This document shows, piece after piece, positions 8,999 through 18,602 of a stretch of 34,744 nucleotides of DNA. Within the stretch, counting starts at the first letter, position 1; the number at the start of each line of letters is the position of its first letter. The notes beneath the pieces are model-generated. The model was not told the origin of the DNA. It searched no databases and saw only the letters and a list, made by a program, of their open reading frames with translations. The DNA is from Okeania sp. SIO3I5. GTDB taxonomy: Bacteria; Cyanobacteriota; Cyanobacteriia; Cyanobacteriales; Microcoleaceae. The position numbers and the translations under genes are program-made. The stretch covers positions 16,622 to 51,365 of the forward strand of contig NZ_JAAHHT010000045.1 in NCBI RefSeq assembly GCF_010672085.1, written 5' to 3'.

Positions 8999-9235
8999 GG
9001 CCACTTTTCTGTACATGGCGTATGCAATCTAGTACCTCATTTTTGGTGTATTTTAGCTAAAAATCCGGCACAATTTCTGATTTAAAATCCCTTAAATCTT
9101 TGTTGTGTAAGGTTTTTATATTTAATAAGCAAGCCCTAGTTAAAGTGAAGCCTTAGTTATAAAATATAATAGATAAATTCTATTTTCGGCTGGAGTATAA
9201 AAATATCTAGCCAGTTATGAGGAAGTGGGTAATCG

Positions 9236-9940
9236 GTGTTCAAACGTATAAGGCAGGACTTCAAAAATGACCTAATCGCTGGTCTATTGGTAGTGATACC
9301 ATTGGCTACTACAATTTGGCTTACTATAACTATTGCTCGATGGGTAATTGATTTTCTCACCAAGATTCCAAAGCAAATTAATCCCTTCGATGGTTTACAT
9401 CCAATTTTGGTAGGTTTACTAAACTTCTTAGTAGGACTAGCAGTACCATTGCTAAGTATTCTATTAATAGGACTGATGGCCAGAAATATTGCTGGAAAAT
9501 GGCTGTTAGATTTAGGTGAGAAAATATTACAAGCAATTCCATTTGCTGGCTCAGTTTATGGCACTCTCAAGCAAATATTAGAAACTCTGCTCAGGGATTC
9601 TAACGAGAAATTTCGCCGTGTGGTACTGGTAGAATACCCACGTCAAGGAGTCTGGACTATAGCTTTTGTTACTGGTACTATAAGCGATGAAATTGAATCT
9701 CATCTGGGAGATTCAATGTTAAGTCTGTTTATTCCCACAACTCCAAATCCTACATCTGGTTGGTATGCCATAGTACCAGAAAAGGATGTGATTAGTGTTT
9801 CTTTGTCAGTTGAAGATGCTTTTAAAGTTTTAATATCTGGTGGAATAGTAAATCCCAATTCATCAACAGGAATTAGTCAAGAAAAAATATTCAAAAATCA
9901 ACTTAAACCAGTAATTCCAGATAGAGAACAATATCAGTAA
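9236..9940 (+). CDS. DUF502 family membrane protein
   Basis: This 234-aa protein matches the DUF502 family of integral membrane proteins of unknown function, widespread in cyanobacteria. Two long hydrophobic stretches (about 14-39 and 57-83) are followed by the family's PFAGSVYGTLKQ region (112-123) and a soluble domain containing VLVEYPRQGVW and TTPNPTSGWY. The start is the GTG at 9236, giving MFKRIRQDFKNDLIAG, which fits the family; a GAGG lies about 15 nt upstream. A TATAAT at 9165-9170 is a possible -10 box, without a convincing -35. It heads the plus-strand series continuing with nusB and ftsY, a linkage I recall from other cyanobacteria. Here 424 bp of repeat-rich DNA separates it from nusB. 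Confidence 0.88.
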   Translation: MFKRIRQDFKNDLIAGLLVVIPLATTIWLTITIARWVIDFLTKIPKQINPFDGLHPILVGLLNFLVGLAVPLLSILLIGLMARNIAGKWLLDLGEKILQAIPFAGSVYGTLKQILETLLRDSNEKFRRVVLVEYPRQGVWTIAFVTGTISDEIESHLGDSMLSLFIPTTPNPTSGWYAIVPEKDVISVSLSVEDAFKVLISGGIVNPNSSTGISQEKIFKNQLKPVIPDREQYQ

Positions 9941-10364
9941 TAGGGAGTATGGATTCAACAATTAATAATTAATAATTACCTCTTCTTAGAGATTGTTTGC
10001 AAAGCAAATATACAAAGGAGATAGGGAATAGGGAAAAGAGAATAGGAAATAAGCAGGAATAAATCAAGACGCTTTTAACAACTATTTGTCACTGAAAAAT
10101 CTAGGAATATATGTAGTGAATACCTTTCTCTATCACAGATTTCAATCCCTGAAACTACTACTAATTTTAGATTTTAGTTACTCAAAAACTCTTTTAATAC
10201 TTACTTGAGAAACAGTCTTTTATAAATGAAGATGATTGGCTAAAAGCAATTTTTTTTCTTCATAAATGGAGAGACTTTATACTTGAATTTTTTGGTAGGG
10301 GAAAATAATTGACGTATCTAGTGGGATAATTAATTTTATTTTTTATTATTTGGAGATATCTATT
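9941..10364. other. Repeat-rich spacer DUF502-nusB
   Basis: The spacer contains (AATAATT)n near 9960-9976, a truncated R1-like TTACCTCTTCTTA and GGGAATA heptamer relics (10020-10050). Its right edge, TTTGGAGATATCTATT (10350-10364), resembles the M2 terminus GGAGATGTCTATT. That edge supplies the GGAG ahead of the nusB ATG. No gene seen. Confidence 0.5.
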
Positions 10365-10985
10365 ATGAAAAAAGCTCCCCGTTCTACAGCTCGTGAATTA
10401 GCTCTCCTTGGTTTAAGTCAATTACCAACAAATCCAGGGAGTTTAGAAAAAAAGCAACTTCAAGAAGTTGTATTAGCAGCAGTTCGGACTTTAAGAACGG
10501 AGGCCCAAGATATTTTAGAAACTGCAGCAGCAGAAATACAAAGAGGGAGCGATCGCCTTCTGAGTAGTCAGATCGGCACTACTGATATTGAAAGTGCCAG
10601 AGGAATGCTCCATGAAGCTATGGAGTTAGGCCAAACAGCAATTAATCGTATTGGTACTGCTGTTGAATTACCAGAAATTCTTCAACTTACTAATCAAGTA
10701 GAAGTTCGCAGCTATACTATGGAAATTCTGACAAAAGTGAATCGTAATAAGGAAGAAATTGATAAATTATTGAGAGAATCAATAGTAGATTGGCAAATAG
10801 AACGTTTACCCAGAATTGATTTGGATATACTCAGAATTGCAGTAGCAGAAATGATGTTTATTGGGATTCAAGAACAAGTTGCTATTAGTCAAGCAGTAGA
10901 ATTAGCTAAACGTTATAGTGCCGAAGATGGGCATAAGTTTATTAATGGGGTATTACGAAGAGTTCTCAACAAAATTCAAAATTAA
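10365..10985 (+). CDS. nusB: Transcription antitermination factor NusB
   Basis: NusB binds boxA RNA with NusE (S10) and helps antiterminate rRNA operons. The ATG at 10365 (206 aa, MKKAPRSTARELALLGL) is preferred over an in-frame TTG at 10350, because GGAG at 10352-10355 is well placed for it. The N-terminal ARELALLGLSQL corresponds to the RNA-binding helix. The C-terminal half carries the typical LRIAVAEMMF and QVAISQAVELAKRYS blocks and ends in GVLRRVLNK. A central helical insertion (about 60-115) makes it longer than E. coli NusB, as expected for cyanobacteria. It precedes ftsY, but 1.5 kb of repeated DNA lies between them, so co-transcription is doubtful. Confidence 0.95.
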   Translation: MKKAPRSTARELALLGLSQLPTNPGSLEKKQLQEVVLAAVRTLRTEAQDILETAAAEIQRGSDRLLSSQIGTTDIESARGMLHEAMELGQTAINRIGTAVELPEILQLTNQVEVRSYTMEILTKVNRNKEEIDKLLRESIVDWQIERLPRIDLDILRIAVAEMMFIGIQEQVAISQAVELAKRYSAEDGHKFINGVLRRVLNKIQN

Positions 10986-11149
10986 TGTCATCTAAGGAAT
11001 CATATCAAATCCGGTTAAATAGTTATAGAAGTCATATTGATATCTTTGCCCGCGTCAAAATTTTTAAGTTACAAGTCGAGAGTAGAATAGAGGTAATACA
11101 AGAAAAAGATTGAAAAATGCTTCCTTAAGATTAAAAGTCAGATTTTTCT

Positions 11150-12270
11150 CATAGTCAAATCTTTCTATCTATACCAACCTCAATGGAAAATTACCAACAT
11201 TTTCATTTTCTGAAGCTTCTGAAAAAAAATTCGGCGTGTCAAAAAATTTTCTGTTGTCTCCTGAGAATTTTTGTGATACTATAAATTTTAAATGGGGTCG
11301 TTCGCCCCTACGCATGACTTTTTATTCAACCAAATTTTCTGCCTAATAGACAATTAAATGTTCAGGAATTTTTCCTAGGAACAATATCAGATTTTCATTT
11401 TCTCAAACAGGATTGGGTCGCGCCAACCCGCTAGTATCGGCGAAATGTTTTTGGAGGCTTGCTCAAATCCCCGTTACATGGGTCAACTTCTGTACGTCGC
11501 CAATCTGACGGCTCTCCTATCTAACTTCTGACTTCTGATTTCTGACTTCGTTAAGGAACTTTTCCCATAAATGGTTGTTTTTCCCTCGTCAAATCTTTCC
11601 ATCCATACCTTTCTCAGTGCAAAATTACAAAGGTTTTCATTTTCTGAAGCTTCTGAAAAAAATTGGGCGTGTCAAAGAATTTTCCGTTGTATCCTGAGAA
11701 TTTTTGTGATACTATAAATTTTAAATGGGGTCGTTCGCCCCTACGCATGACTTTTTATTCAACCAAATTTTCTGCTTAATAGACAATTAAATGTTCAGGA
11801 ATTTTTCCTAGGAGCTTCTCATAAATAAATGGTTGTTTTTCCCTAGTCAAATCTTTCCATCTCTACCTCCTAGCGTGGAAAATTACCAACATTTTCATTT
11901 TCTGAAGCTTCTGAAAAAAATGAAGGATTTTCCGTTGTCTCCTGAGAATTTTTGTGATACTATAAAGTTTAGATGGGGTCACTCGCCCCTACACATGACT
12001 TTTTATTCAACCAAATTTTCTGCCTAATAGACAATTAAATGTTCAGGAATTTTTCCTAGGAGCTTCTCATAAATAAATGGTTGTTTTTCCCTAGTCAAAT
12101 CTTTCCATCTCTACCTCCTAGCGTGGAAAATTACCAACATTTTCATTTTCTGAAGCTTCTGAAAAAAATGAAGGATTTTCCGTTGTCTCCTGAGAATTTT
12201 TGTGATACTATAAAGTTTAGATGGTGTTACTCGCCCCTACGCATGACTATTTATTCAACCAAATAAATAC
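11150..12270 (+). repeat. Four copies of a ~250-bp repeat
   Basis: Copies begin near 11150, 11583, 11841 and 12089. Copies 3 and 4 are 248 bp apart and almost identical; copies 2 and 3 are about 258 bp apart. Copy 1 is separated by a unique 170-bp segment. Each unit holds the near-palindrome TTTTCTGAAGCTTCTGAAAA, the block GAGAATTTTTGTGATACTAT, and GGGGTCGTTCGCCCCTAC or a variant, then GACTTTTTATTCAACCAAAT. Copy 4 breaks off near 12264. ORFs of about 60 aa in copies 3 and 4 are shadows of this repeat. Confidence 0.9.
11400..11575. other. Unique, G+C-richer insert between repeat copies
   Basis: This segment between copies 1 and 2 is clearly richer in G+C than its surroundings. It contains a GGGT-CGCGCCA-ACCC hairpin (about 11414-11430) and complementary CGGCGA / TCGCC stretches. 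No ORF is recognisable. It could be a structured RNA or an old insertion; nothing in it is identified. Confidence 0.3.
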
Positions 12271-12297
12271 TTAAGTTTCAAGGGCAATAGAACTCCG

Positions 12298-12420
12298 TAG
12301 ACCTCTCCGAAAAAGAGGGAGTAGGGAGTAGGGAACCCACCCCTAACCCCTCCCAGGAGGGGAAGAATTGATGATTTATACACGATAATTGATTGGATTT
12401 TTGATTATCGGAGATGTCTA
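12298..12420 (+). mobile_element. MITE-like element M2, copy 1
   Basis: It begins TAGACCTCTCCGA and ends TCGGAGATGTCTA, terminal inverted repeats matching at 12 of 13 positions. Its interior (AGAGGGAGTAGGGAGTAGGG, CGATAATTGAT, TTTTTGATTATCGG) matches 27795-27898. Ends in TA, as expected for IS630/Tc1-type non-autonomous elements. It lies 42 bp before ftsY and may carry part of its leader. Confidence 0.8.
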
Positions 12421-12462
12421 TTCTAAAATAGAGTATTTAAAACAGTAATTTCTAAAATAAAT

Positions 12463-14124
12463 ATGGTTTTTAATTGGTTCCGTCGTCAGTTTAATGAAAA
12501 ATCAGACCAAACTGCAAAAGAAAAACCTGAACCTAAGGAAGAAAAGGTAGAAGCAGTAGTTGAGTCACAAGAAAAATCAACACAGGATTCTACACAAAGT
12601 ACAGAGGATTATTTAAGTTGGGCAAAAGCAGCTTATAAAAATATTCAGGAACAGAAAAAAGATCCAGTAGTATCTCAAACCTCTACAGATACTGTTGAAA
12701 TAGAGGAAAAGCTAGAAACTCAAACACCTGAAACAACAGCAAAAGTTGAGCCAAATATTCCAGAGCAGCTCAAAACTGAAGAACAAGAAGATATTGTAGT
12801 AGAAAAAATGGAATCTACTATATCAGATACTCAGGCCGAACCAATTCCAATTGTAGAGGAAACTACCCCTAAAGAAATAAAATCTCCAGAATTAGAAATT
12901 CCGGTAGAGTCAGATTCAGTAACAGAGGAAACTACTCCAGTAACTCAAGCATCTGAAGAGTTACCTTTCTGGGCAAAAACTCAAGCAGAAAGACAAGCAA
13001 GACTAGAACGTCTTAAAGAAACTGCCATAGAAGAACCAGAACCAGAAACTCCCCAACAAACAACAGTAGATTCTGAAATAGAAGAAATAGACCCCATAAT
13101 TCTTGATGAAGCATTTCTTTGGTCCGCAGAAGTTTTAGCGGCTCAAGGCCGTCGCCCAGATCAAGTTTCTGCTGAAGAAATTTCTTGGCTAAAGAAATTA
13201 CGACAAGGCTTAGATAGAACTCGACGTAACCTGCTCAACCAATTGAGGGCAATTGTCGGCCAAGGACCTCTGAATCAAGATGCAGTAATGGAAATAGAGT
13301 CCATTTTACTACAAGCTGATGTGGGAGTAGAGGCAACCGATTATATCATAGAAACACTACAAAATAAATTGCGCGAAGAAGCTTTACCTCCAAAAGAGGC
13401 GATCGCTTATTTGAAAAAAATCTTACGGGATATTCTGGATGAGCCATTCAAAGATTCGGAAATAGCTAGTCCGGCATATAATTTAACTTTTGTCCCAGAG
13501 AAGGATACTTTAAATATTTGGCTCTTGAATGGTGTAAATGGAGCTGGTAAGACTACAACTGTTGGTAAAATTGCTCATTTAGCAACCAAGTCAGACTACA
13601 AATGTTTAATTGCAGCAGCAGATACATTTCGAGCTGCGGCAGTAGAACAATTGAAAATCTGGGGACAACGGAGTGACGTAGAGGTAATTGCTAATCCTGG
13701 TAAAAATACTGATCCAGCAGCTATAGTTTTTGATGCTATAGTAGCAGCTCAAACCAGAAATACGGACTTATTACTGGTAGATACAGCGGGAAGACTGCAA
13801 AACAAGAAAAATTTAATGGACGAACTGAGTAAAGTTCATCGCATAGTAGAGAAAAAAGCGCCAGATGCGGTGGTAGAATCCCTACTGGTGTTAGATGCTA
13901 CACTTGGTCAAAATGGTTTACGGCAAGCAGAAGTATTTGCCGAAGCTGCTAAACTAAGTGGGGTAATATTGACAAAACTTGATGGAACTGCTAGAGGTGG
14001 TGTTGCACTTGCTGTTGTAAAGCAATTGGGTTTGCCTATTCGCTTTATTGGTGTGGGAGAAAGTATAGAAGACCTCCGTCCATTTTCTAGTTATGAGTTT
14101 GTTGAAGCTCTTCTAAGTGGTTAA
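12463..14124 (+). CDS. ftsY: Signal recognition particle receptor FtsY
   Basis: FtsY is the SRP-receptor GTPase that docks ribosome-nascent-chain complexes at the membrane. Of 553 aa, residues 1-210 form a long, very acidic A domain, rich in Glu, Pro and Thr, with two short aromatic motifs (LSWAKAAYK at 51-59, LPFWAKTQAE at 167-176). The N domain runs to about 335. The G domain shows G1 NGVNGAGKTT (356-365), DTFRAAA, DTAGR (440-444), TKLDGTARGG (504-513) and GVGESIEDLRPF. All GTPase motifs are intact. The ATG at 12463 gives MVFNWFRRQF, a usual cyanobacterial FtsY start. It lies between two M2 elements (ending at 12420 and starting at 14145). Confidence 0.97.
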   Translation: MVFNWFRRQFNEKSDQTAKEKPEPKEEKVEAVVESQEKSTQDSTQSTEDYLSWAKAAYKNIQEQKKDPVVSQTSTDTVEIEEKLETQTPETTAKVEPNIPEQLKTEEQEDIVVEKMESTISDTQAEPIPIVEETTPKEIKSPELEIPVESDSVTEETTPVTQASEELPFWAKTQAERQARLERLKETAIEEPEPETPQQTTVDSEIEEIDPIILDEAFLWSAEVLAAQGRRPDQVSAEEISWLKKLRQGLDRTRRNLLNQLRAIVGQGPLNQDAVMEIESILLQADVGVEATDYIIETLQNKLREEALPPKEAIAYLKKILRDILDEPFKDSEIASPAYNLTFVPEKDTLNIWLLNGVNGAGKTTTVGKIAHLATKSDYKCLIAAADTFRAAAVEQLKIWGQRSDVEVIANPGKNTDPAAIVFDAIVAAQTRNTDLLLVDTAGRLQNKKNLMDELSKVHRIVEKKAPDAVVESLLVLDATLGQNGLRQAEVFAEAAKLSGVILTKLDGTARGGVALAVVKQLGLPIRFIGVGESIEDLRPFSSYEFVEALLSG

Positions 14125-14144
14125 AGATTTATTGTTTTTACCAT

Positions 14145-14255
14145 TAGACTTCTCCAAAAATTAAAAATGAAATCAATTCAAGAGATGAAATCAACAATTT
14201 AATTCCCTATTCCCTATTCCCCATTCCCTATTGCCTGACTTATGCAAGAAGTATA
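14145..14255 (-). mobile_element. MITE-like element M2, copy 2 (inverted)
   Basis: Read on the plus strand it begins TAGACTTCTCCAAAAA and ends TGCAAGAAGTATA, with (TTCCCTA)n heptamers inside. It is the reverse complement of the copy at 29856-29948 over its whole length. It starts 20 bp past the ftsY stop codon. Confidence 0.75.
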
Positions 14256-14554
14256 TTGAGAATGAGCAAGTGTGTTTAAACAATTGTGAAAAAAAACTAT
14301 GTTTTTGTGGGTTTAAGTATTTAGGTTGGTTAGCATCAGAGTATTTTCAGATTCCTGGAGAAGTTAAGAATTTTTTGCTTGGTGAGCAGACTAAGCAATT
14401 AAGGTATTTGTAATCATTTTTGAAGCTGTAGGAAAGAGAGTTAATTAAGCCAAATATTGATATTAGTTTCAATAGCTATATCTTTATAGATTTGGATAAG
14501 TAAATTAGCTATGTTTTATAGATTTAAGCATTTTTGTGCTGGAATGCGTAGCTT

Positions 14555-14660
14555 ATAGCTAGTCTCCTGCGAAAAAACTGCGTACTTCAACTCAAGTCAA
14601 AACTCTTGGTTGATTTGGGTTTCAAATTTATCAATGTCCTAACACTTTTTTGTATCTAGG
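14555..14660. repeat. Dispersed ~105-bp repeat
   Basis: It aligns with 30235-30345. Shared blocks are CTCAAGTCAAAACT, TTGGTT.ATTTG, TTTCAA.TTTAT.AAT and TCCTAACACTTTTTTGTA. No coding potential. Confidence 0.7.
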
Positions 14661-15652
14661 TAAGTATTTAGCTATGAGTTATTAACTGATTATGACACTC
14701 TCTGAAGGAATTAGTCAGGTAAGAAAATTAAAAGTTATGAATAAAAAGATACTCTTTAGCTAACCGAAGTCAAGTTATTACCTTTAAAATTTGTTAGCTA
14801 CGCATTCCGCAGGAAAAGCTGAATGCGAGCTAGCTGAATTATTACGTATCTAGGATGGAATGTCGATAAAATTTATTCTAGGAAGACTCCTGAAGATTCC
14901 ATCTGGTGAAATCTCTATTAATTTGATTAGCTAAAATCATCTAGATAGTGTGATTCTAATTCTATAAATATTCAATTGGGATGATTTGATATTATCTGGT
15001 AATTTAATTCTAATTACTATTTTGGTTTGAACTTAAATTTTATAGGTAAATAGAGTTGAGGAAAATTACAATATTGGATAAAAATTTGCACGAGATGCCT
15101 AGAGGAAAATCCTAGACATGAGAGTAAGCTAAATCAAAATTAAATAGATTTTAACTTTGAAAAAAATCGAATCCAACTGGAAAAACACTCTTGCTAAAAA
15201 AGTCAGAAGATATTAAGTTAATTGCTGTAATTCTTAGAGGTCAAACAAACTTAAATATTCAAACTGTCATTATAGATTTATTTGGCGATCTTAGGTGTCA
15301 AATATTCTGAGTAACTGCATAGATTAAAATTAATCAATATACTTAAGACAAATATTCTTTAAAATACCAAATAAAAAAACTAAAGAATAATACTTAGTCA
15401 TAAATTATGACCTTCAAACTATATTTAATCTTGTAGTAATTTACAAAAATGATTGCTATAGCAGCCATGCTAGATGAACTTATAAGCAAGCAAAATTGTA
15501 ATTAAGACTAATTGAATAACTGAAAAATAGTTCCATTCAAAATTATCAACTAAGTAGCAATCAGAAAAACCAATAATTACAATGATTTCCAACAATGAAA
15601 GAACAAAAACTATCAAATATTAATAAACTTTAACCTATCAACAAAAAAATCT

Positions 15653-17071
15653 ATGAAAGTAGTGCCTGTGTATCGAAACTCCCCTGAACCAACTGAGCAT
15701 ACCAGCAGTGCCAATTCCTCACAAATAACCTCAGTATATACTCTTAAAGAAATGGTTGCCCGTTTACATAGGGAACAACAAAATGTTAATGATTTATTAA
15801 GCTCTCTAGGTTTTGCCTTACGTAGCTTTAATAATCTAAATCAGTTCCTAGAATTAATCCCACTCATGGGGTGTCGAGTAACCGATGCAGATGGTGGGGC
15901 ATTAGTATTATTTAAACCCAATGGACAAGTTAGATTCCAACAACTACACTGCCAAGAAGGTCGGGAATGTCAGGATATCCGACAAGCATTGGAAATAGCA
16001 ACCAGTGAATTAATTGCAGAAACAACTTTGCCTGCCGAATTACAGGAAGTCCCTATTCAAACTGCTAGTCTAGACTATCAAGTTAGCAACTATCTAGGAA
16101 ATGATGTTCAATTATTTGGGACATCAATTATAGTGAAAAACTCAGAACGAGGTCGTCTATATGTATTTAGTCATGACCCAGAATATGTTTGGACACCAGC
16201 AAGACAAAAATTAATTCGCCTAGTAGCAGACCAGACCGCAGTAGCGATCGCTAACGACGAGTTAGCTACTTCTTTACGAGAAAAGGAACGTTTGGACCGA
16301 GAGTTAGAAATAGGGGCAGAAATTCAACTGCGACTATTACCGCCAGAATGTCCAGAAATTCCTGGTATTGCTCTTGCAGCTCGTTGTCAAACGGCAAATC
16401 GAGTAGGAGGAGACTATTATGACTTTATTCCCTCTAACTATGACCAGGTAAATTCCAAGCATAAAAAACAGGAACCCTGTAAATGGAGTATTGTAATTGG
16501 AGATGTCATGGGTAAGGGGGTACCTGCTGGTTTAATTATGACAATGACTAGAGGAATGTTAAGAGCGGAGGTATTAAACCGCCACTCACCAGCACGAGTG
16601 CTACAACACTTGAACCAAGTTATGTACGCTGATCTGGAAAATTCCCATAGATTTGTAACTTTGTTTTATTCAGAGTATGATCCAGACACTGGAATTTTGT
16701 CCTATAGTAATGCTGCTCACCATCCTCCAATGCTATGGCAAGCTGCTAGTAATTCGATTGTGAATTTGGATACTGTTGGAATGTTAATCGGTTTGGAAGT
16801 AGATTCTGAATATAATGAAGCACAAATACAACTTTATCCAGGAGATACTATTATTTATTACACAGATGGGTTTACAGATGCAGCGAATAAACATGGCGAT
16901 CGTTTTGACGATATTAAGTTAAGTCAAGGCTTTAAATTTGCGTGTCAAAATTATCAAGAACCACAAGAAATATTAGATTATTTATTTGATCGAGTTAAAG
17001 AATTTGTGGGAGAAGGAAATCATAATCCAGATGATATGACTTTAGTGGTAATGAGGGTAAAAGTTAATTAA
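15653..17071 (+). CDS. GAF-domain SpoIIE/RsbU-type PP2C serine phosphatase
   Basis: This 472-aa protein has a GAF-like sensor (about 45-205), a short coiled coil with the linker ELEIGAEIQLRLLP (217-230), and a SpoIIE-type PP2C phosphatase domain. Metal-binding motifs are intact: NRVGGDYYDF (Asp254), IGDVMGKGVPAGL (Asp284), YYTDGFTDA (Asp405) and NPDDMTLVV (Asp460/461). Family members dephosphorylate anti-anti-sigma (STAS) proteins in partner-switching control of sigma factors or other outputs. No STAS or kinase gene is adjacent, so the target is unknown. Homologues lie near ftsY and argH in other cyanobacteria, as I recall. The start ATG at 15653 has no clear Shine-Dalgarno. The stop TAA is the first triplet of an (AATAATT)n repeat. 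Confidence 0.92.
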   Translation: MKVVPVYRNSPEPTEHTSSANSSQITSVYTLKEMVARLHREQQNVNDLLSSLGFALRSFNNLNQFLELIPLMGCRVTDADGGALVLFKPNGQVRFQQLHCQEGRECQDIRQALEIATSELIAETTLPAELQEVPIQTASLDYQVSNYLGNDVQLFGTSIIVKNSERGRLYVFSHDPEYVWTPARQKLIRLVADQTAVAIANDELATSLREKERLDRELEIGAEIQLRLLPPECPEIPGIALAARCQTANRVGGDYYDFIPSNYDQVNSKHKKQEPCKWSIVIGDVMGKGVPAGLIMTMTRGMLRAEVLNRHSPARVLQHLNQVMYADLENSHRFVTLFYSEYDPDTGILSYSNAAHHPPMLWQAASNSIVNLDTVGMLIGLEVDSEYNEAQIQLYPGDTIIYYTDGFTDAANKHGDRFDDIKLSQGFKFACQNYQEPQEILDYLFDRVKEFVGEGNHNPDDMTLVVMRVKVN

Positions 17072-17097
17072 TAATTAATAATTAATAATTAATAATT

Positions 17098-17815
17098 ATT
17101 AATTGGGGTTTTCTGAAAAAATTCGAGTTTGGGTAGTGCCGGAAGGGTGGGAAGATAGAATCTTGTCTGCCCAAAATACTAACTTTTTGCAGCTTGCACT
17201 TATCTGACAAGCACGTACTTTTTTCAACTCCAAAAAGGCTTTAGTTTTTATAGATTATTAGTGGTTTTATATTTCATTTCATCGGCAGAGCAATAATTCA
17301 ATTTCCATAAAATACTTTATTAATGGATAATTGATAATTAGGGTTTGCTGAAAAAAGTAAAGTGTGGGGAGTGTAGGAAGGGTGGGGAGATCGAATCTTG
17401 TCTGCCCAAAATACTAACTTTTTGCAGATTGTGTTTAGCGGAAAACCAGCTACTTTTTTTAATCCAAAAAAGGCTTGAGTATTTATATATTATCAGTGCT
17501 TTGATATTTAATCAGCAGAGCAATAATTCAATTTCCATAAAATACTTTATTAATGGATAATGGATAATTGATAATGGATAATTGATAATTAGGGTTTGCT
17601 GAAAAAAGTAGAGTGTGGGGAGTGTAAGAAGGGTGAGGATATCGAATCTTGTCTGCCCAAAATACTAAACTTTTTGCAGCTTGCGCTTAACTGAAAACTA
17701 GGTACTTTTTTCAACCTAAAAAAAGTTTTAGTCTTTATATATTATCAGTGGTTTGATATTTAATCGGCAGAGCAATAATTCAATTTTCATAAAAACTTTT
17801 ATTAGAGAAAATAAT
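17098..17815 (+). repeat. Three ~235-bp repeats
   Basis: Units start near 17098, 17335 and 17586. Each runs GGGTTTGCTGAAAAAAGT, AGGGTGG.GA, CGAATCTTGTCTGCCCAAAA, CTAACTTTTTGCAG, then TCGGCAGAGCAATAATTC and CATAAAA. Units are joined by GGATAAT/TGATAAT heptamers. An interrupted relative is split between 22747-22790 and 22980-23075. A 71-aa frame inside unit 2 is an artefact. Confidence 0.85.
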
Positions 17816-17820
17816 TCTAG

Positions 17821-18060
17821 ATGCTAGAACATATAATTACTACAGAATTAGACTTAAATCTAATTAATAACTACAGTGATTTTTTAAATTTGTTAGAAGT
17901 GAAAGTATTGTATAGTTGGCAAATTTTTGCTCAACAACTTGATGTAGACTTATGGGCAGATGTACAAGAAGCTTGGAGCAACTTTATAGAATGTGGTCAG
18001 GTATGGGCACTATTAGTTGGTCTAATCATTGGTTGGATGGTTAAAAGTATGTTCCCATAA
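17821..18060 (+). CDS. Small single-pass membrane protein, function unknown
   Basis: This 79-aa ORF starts at ATG 17821, six bases after the last 235-bp repeat. It is not repeat-derived. The composition is protein-like: acidic, with W and Y residues (YSWQIFAQQL, LWADVQEAWSNF), ending in one hydrophobic helix WALLVGLIIGWMV (about 61-73) followed by KSMFP. The topology suggests a tail-anchored small protein. I recall similar short proteins near argH in cyanobacteria but cannot name a family. The Shine-Dalgarno is weak. It is probably real because it is the only non-repetitive stretch in a 1.5-kb gap. Confidence 0.6.
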   Translation: MLEHIITTELDLNLINNYSDFLNLLEVKVLYSWQIFAQQLDVDLWADVQEAWSNFIECGQVWALLVGLIIGWMVKSMFP

Positions 18061-18164
18061 TTACCAATGGATAATGGATAATTGATAATGGATAATTGAT
18101 AATTGATAATTAATCTATTCGGTTTAAAGACTCTGTTTTTAAAGATAAAAAAAGAAATAAAATT

Positions 18165-18337
18165 GTCAGCATTCAGCTATTAATTTAGCCATCACCTTTT
18201 GAAGTAGTCAAGCAACAACTAAGGTGAGCTGAGAGAACTATTTTATTCATCAATTTTCATTTTTATTACATACTAATTCCTCCTTTCAAAATAATGAGTT
18301 AATAACTCATAGGTGATAGCTGAAGGCTGAATGCTTA
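18165..18337. mobile_element. MITE-like element M4, copy 1
   Basis: The left end CAGCATTCAGCTAT and an inner ATCACCT match, in inverse orientation, AGGTGATAGC...GGCTGAATGCTTA at the right end. The same ends bound 24562-24892. No ORF is present. Confidence 0.55.
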
Positions 18338-18502
18338 CATAAAATTTCCTGAACTTCAATCTGATGGTTTTAACGAGAGGTAATTATTCATTATTAATTA
18401 ATTAGTCACCAACCATGAAAATTTTAATAAACAGAAAAAAATCTGCAAAATGACCAAAAATAAGGTCTCAAATTTCCCCTTGACTGTGCCACGAGATGTG
18501 AC

Positions 18503-18530
18503 TTGACAAGGGTATGAAAAAAAGTATTCC
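18503..18530 (+). promoter_or_regulatory. Possible argH promoter
   Basis: TTGACA at 18503-18508 is a perfect -35 hexamer. With a 16-nt spacer, the -10 position reads TATTCC, only a partial match. It lies about 75 bp before argH and is the best candidate in the spacer. Confidence 0.3.
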
Positions 18531-18552
18531 AAGCCTCTAGCTTTAGCCAGAG

Positions 18553-18600
18553 TAACTGATAACTGATAACTGATAACTGATAACTGATAACTGATAACTG
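18553..18600. repeat. (TAACTGA)n heptamers abutting argH
   Basis: Nearly seven perfect 7-bp units end two bases before the argH ATG, replacing the region where a ribosome binding site would be expected. Confidence 0.9.
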
Positions 18601-18602
18601 AA

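Larger units (their letters stand above)
14125..15652. other. 1.5-kb spacer ftsY-phosphatase
   Basis: The spacer holds an inverted M2 copy (14145-14255), a dispersed repeat (14555-14660) and GCGTAGC/GCTACGC-type inverted repeats around 14540 and 14795-14830. About 800 bp of A+T-rich sequence (14850-15650) follows, in which I find no gene or RNA. The phosphatase promoter should lie in this last part. A 60-aa frame at 14231-14413 has a poor start, overlaps the M2 end and resembles nothing known to me. Confidence 0.5.

Noticed and set aside
11833-12266. Two nearly identical ~60-aa ORFs
   Set aside because: They lie within copies 3 and 4 of the 250-bp repeat. The other copies do not keep the frame open.
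14231-14413. 60-aa Cys-rich ORF
   Set aside because: The non-ATG start lies inside an M2 terminus, with no ribosome binding site and no recognisable family.
17345-17560. 71-aa ORF
   Set aside because: It lies in unit 2 of the 235-bp repeat; units 1 and 3 do not preserve the frame.
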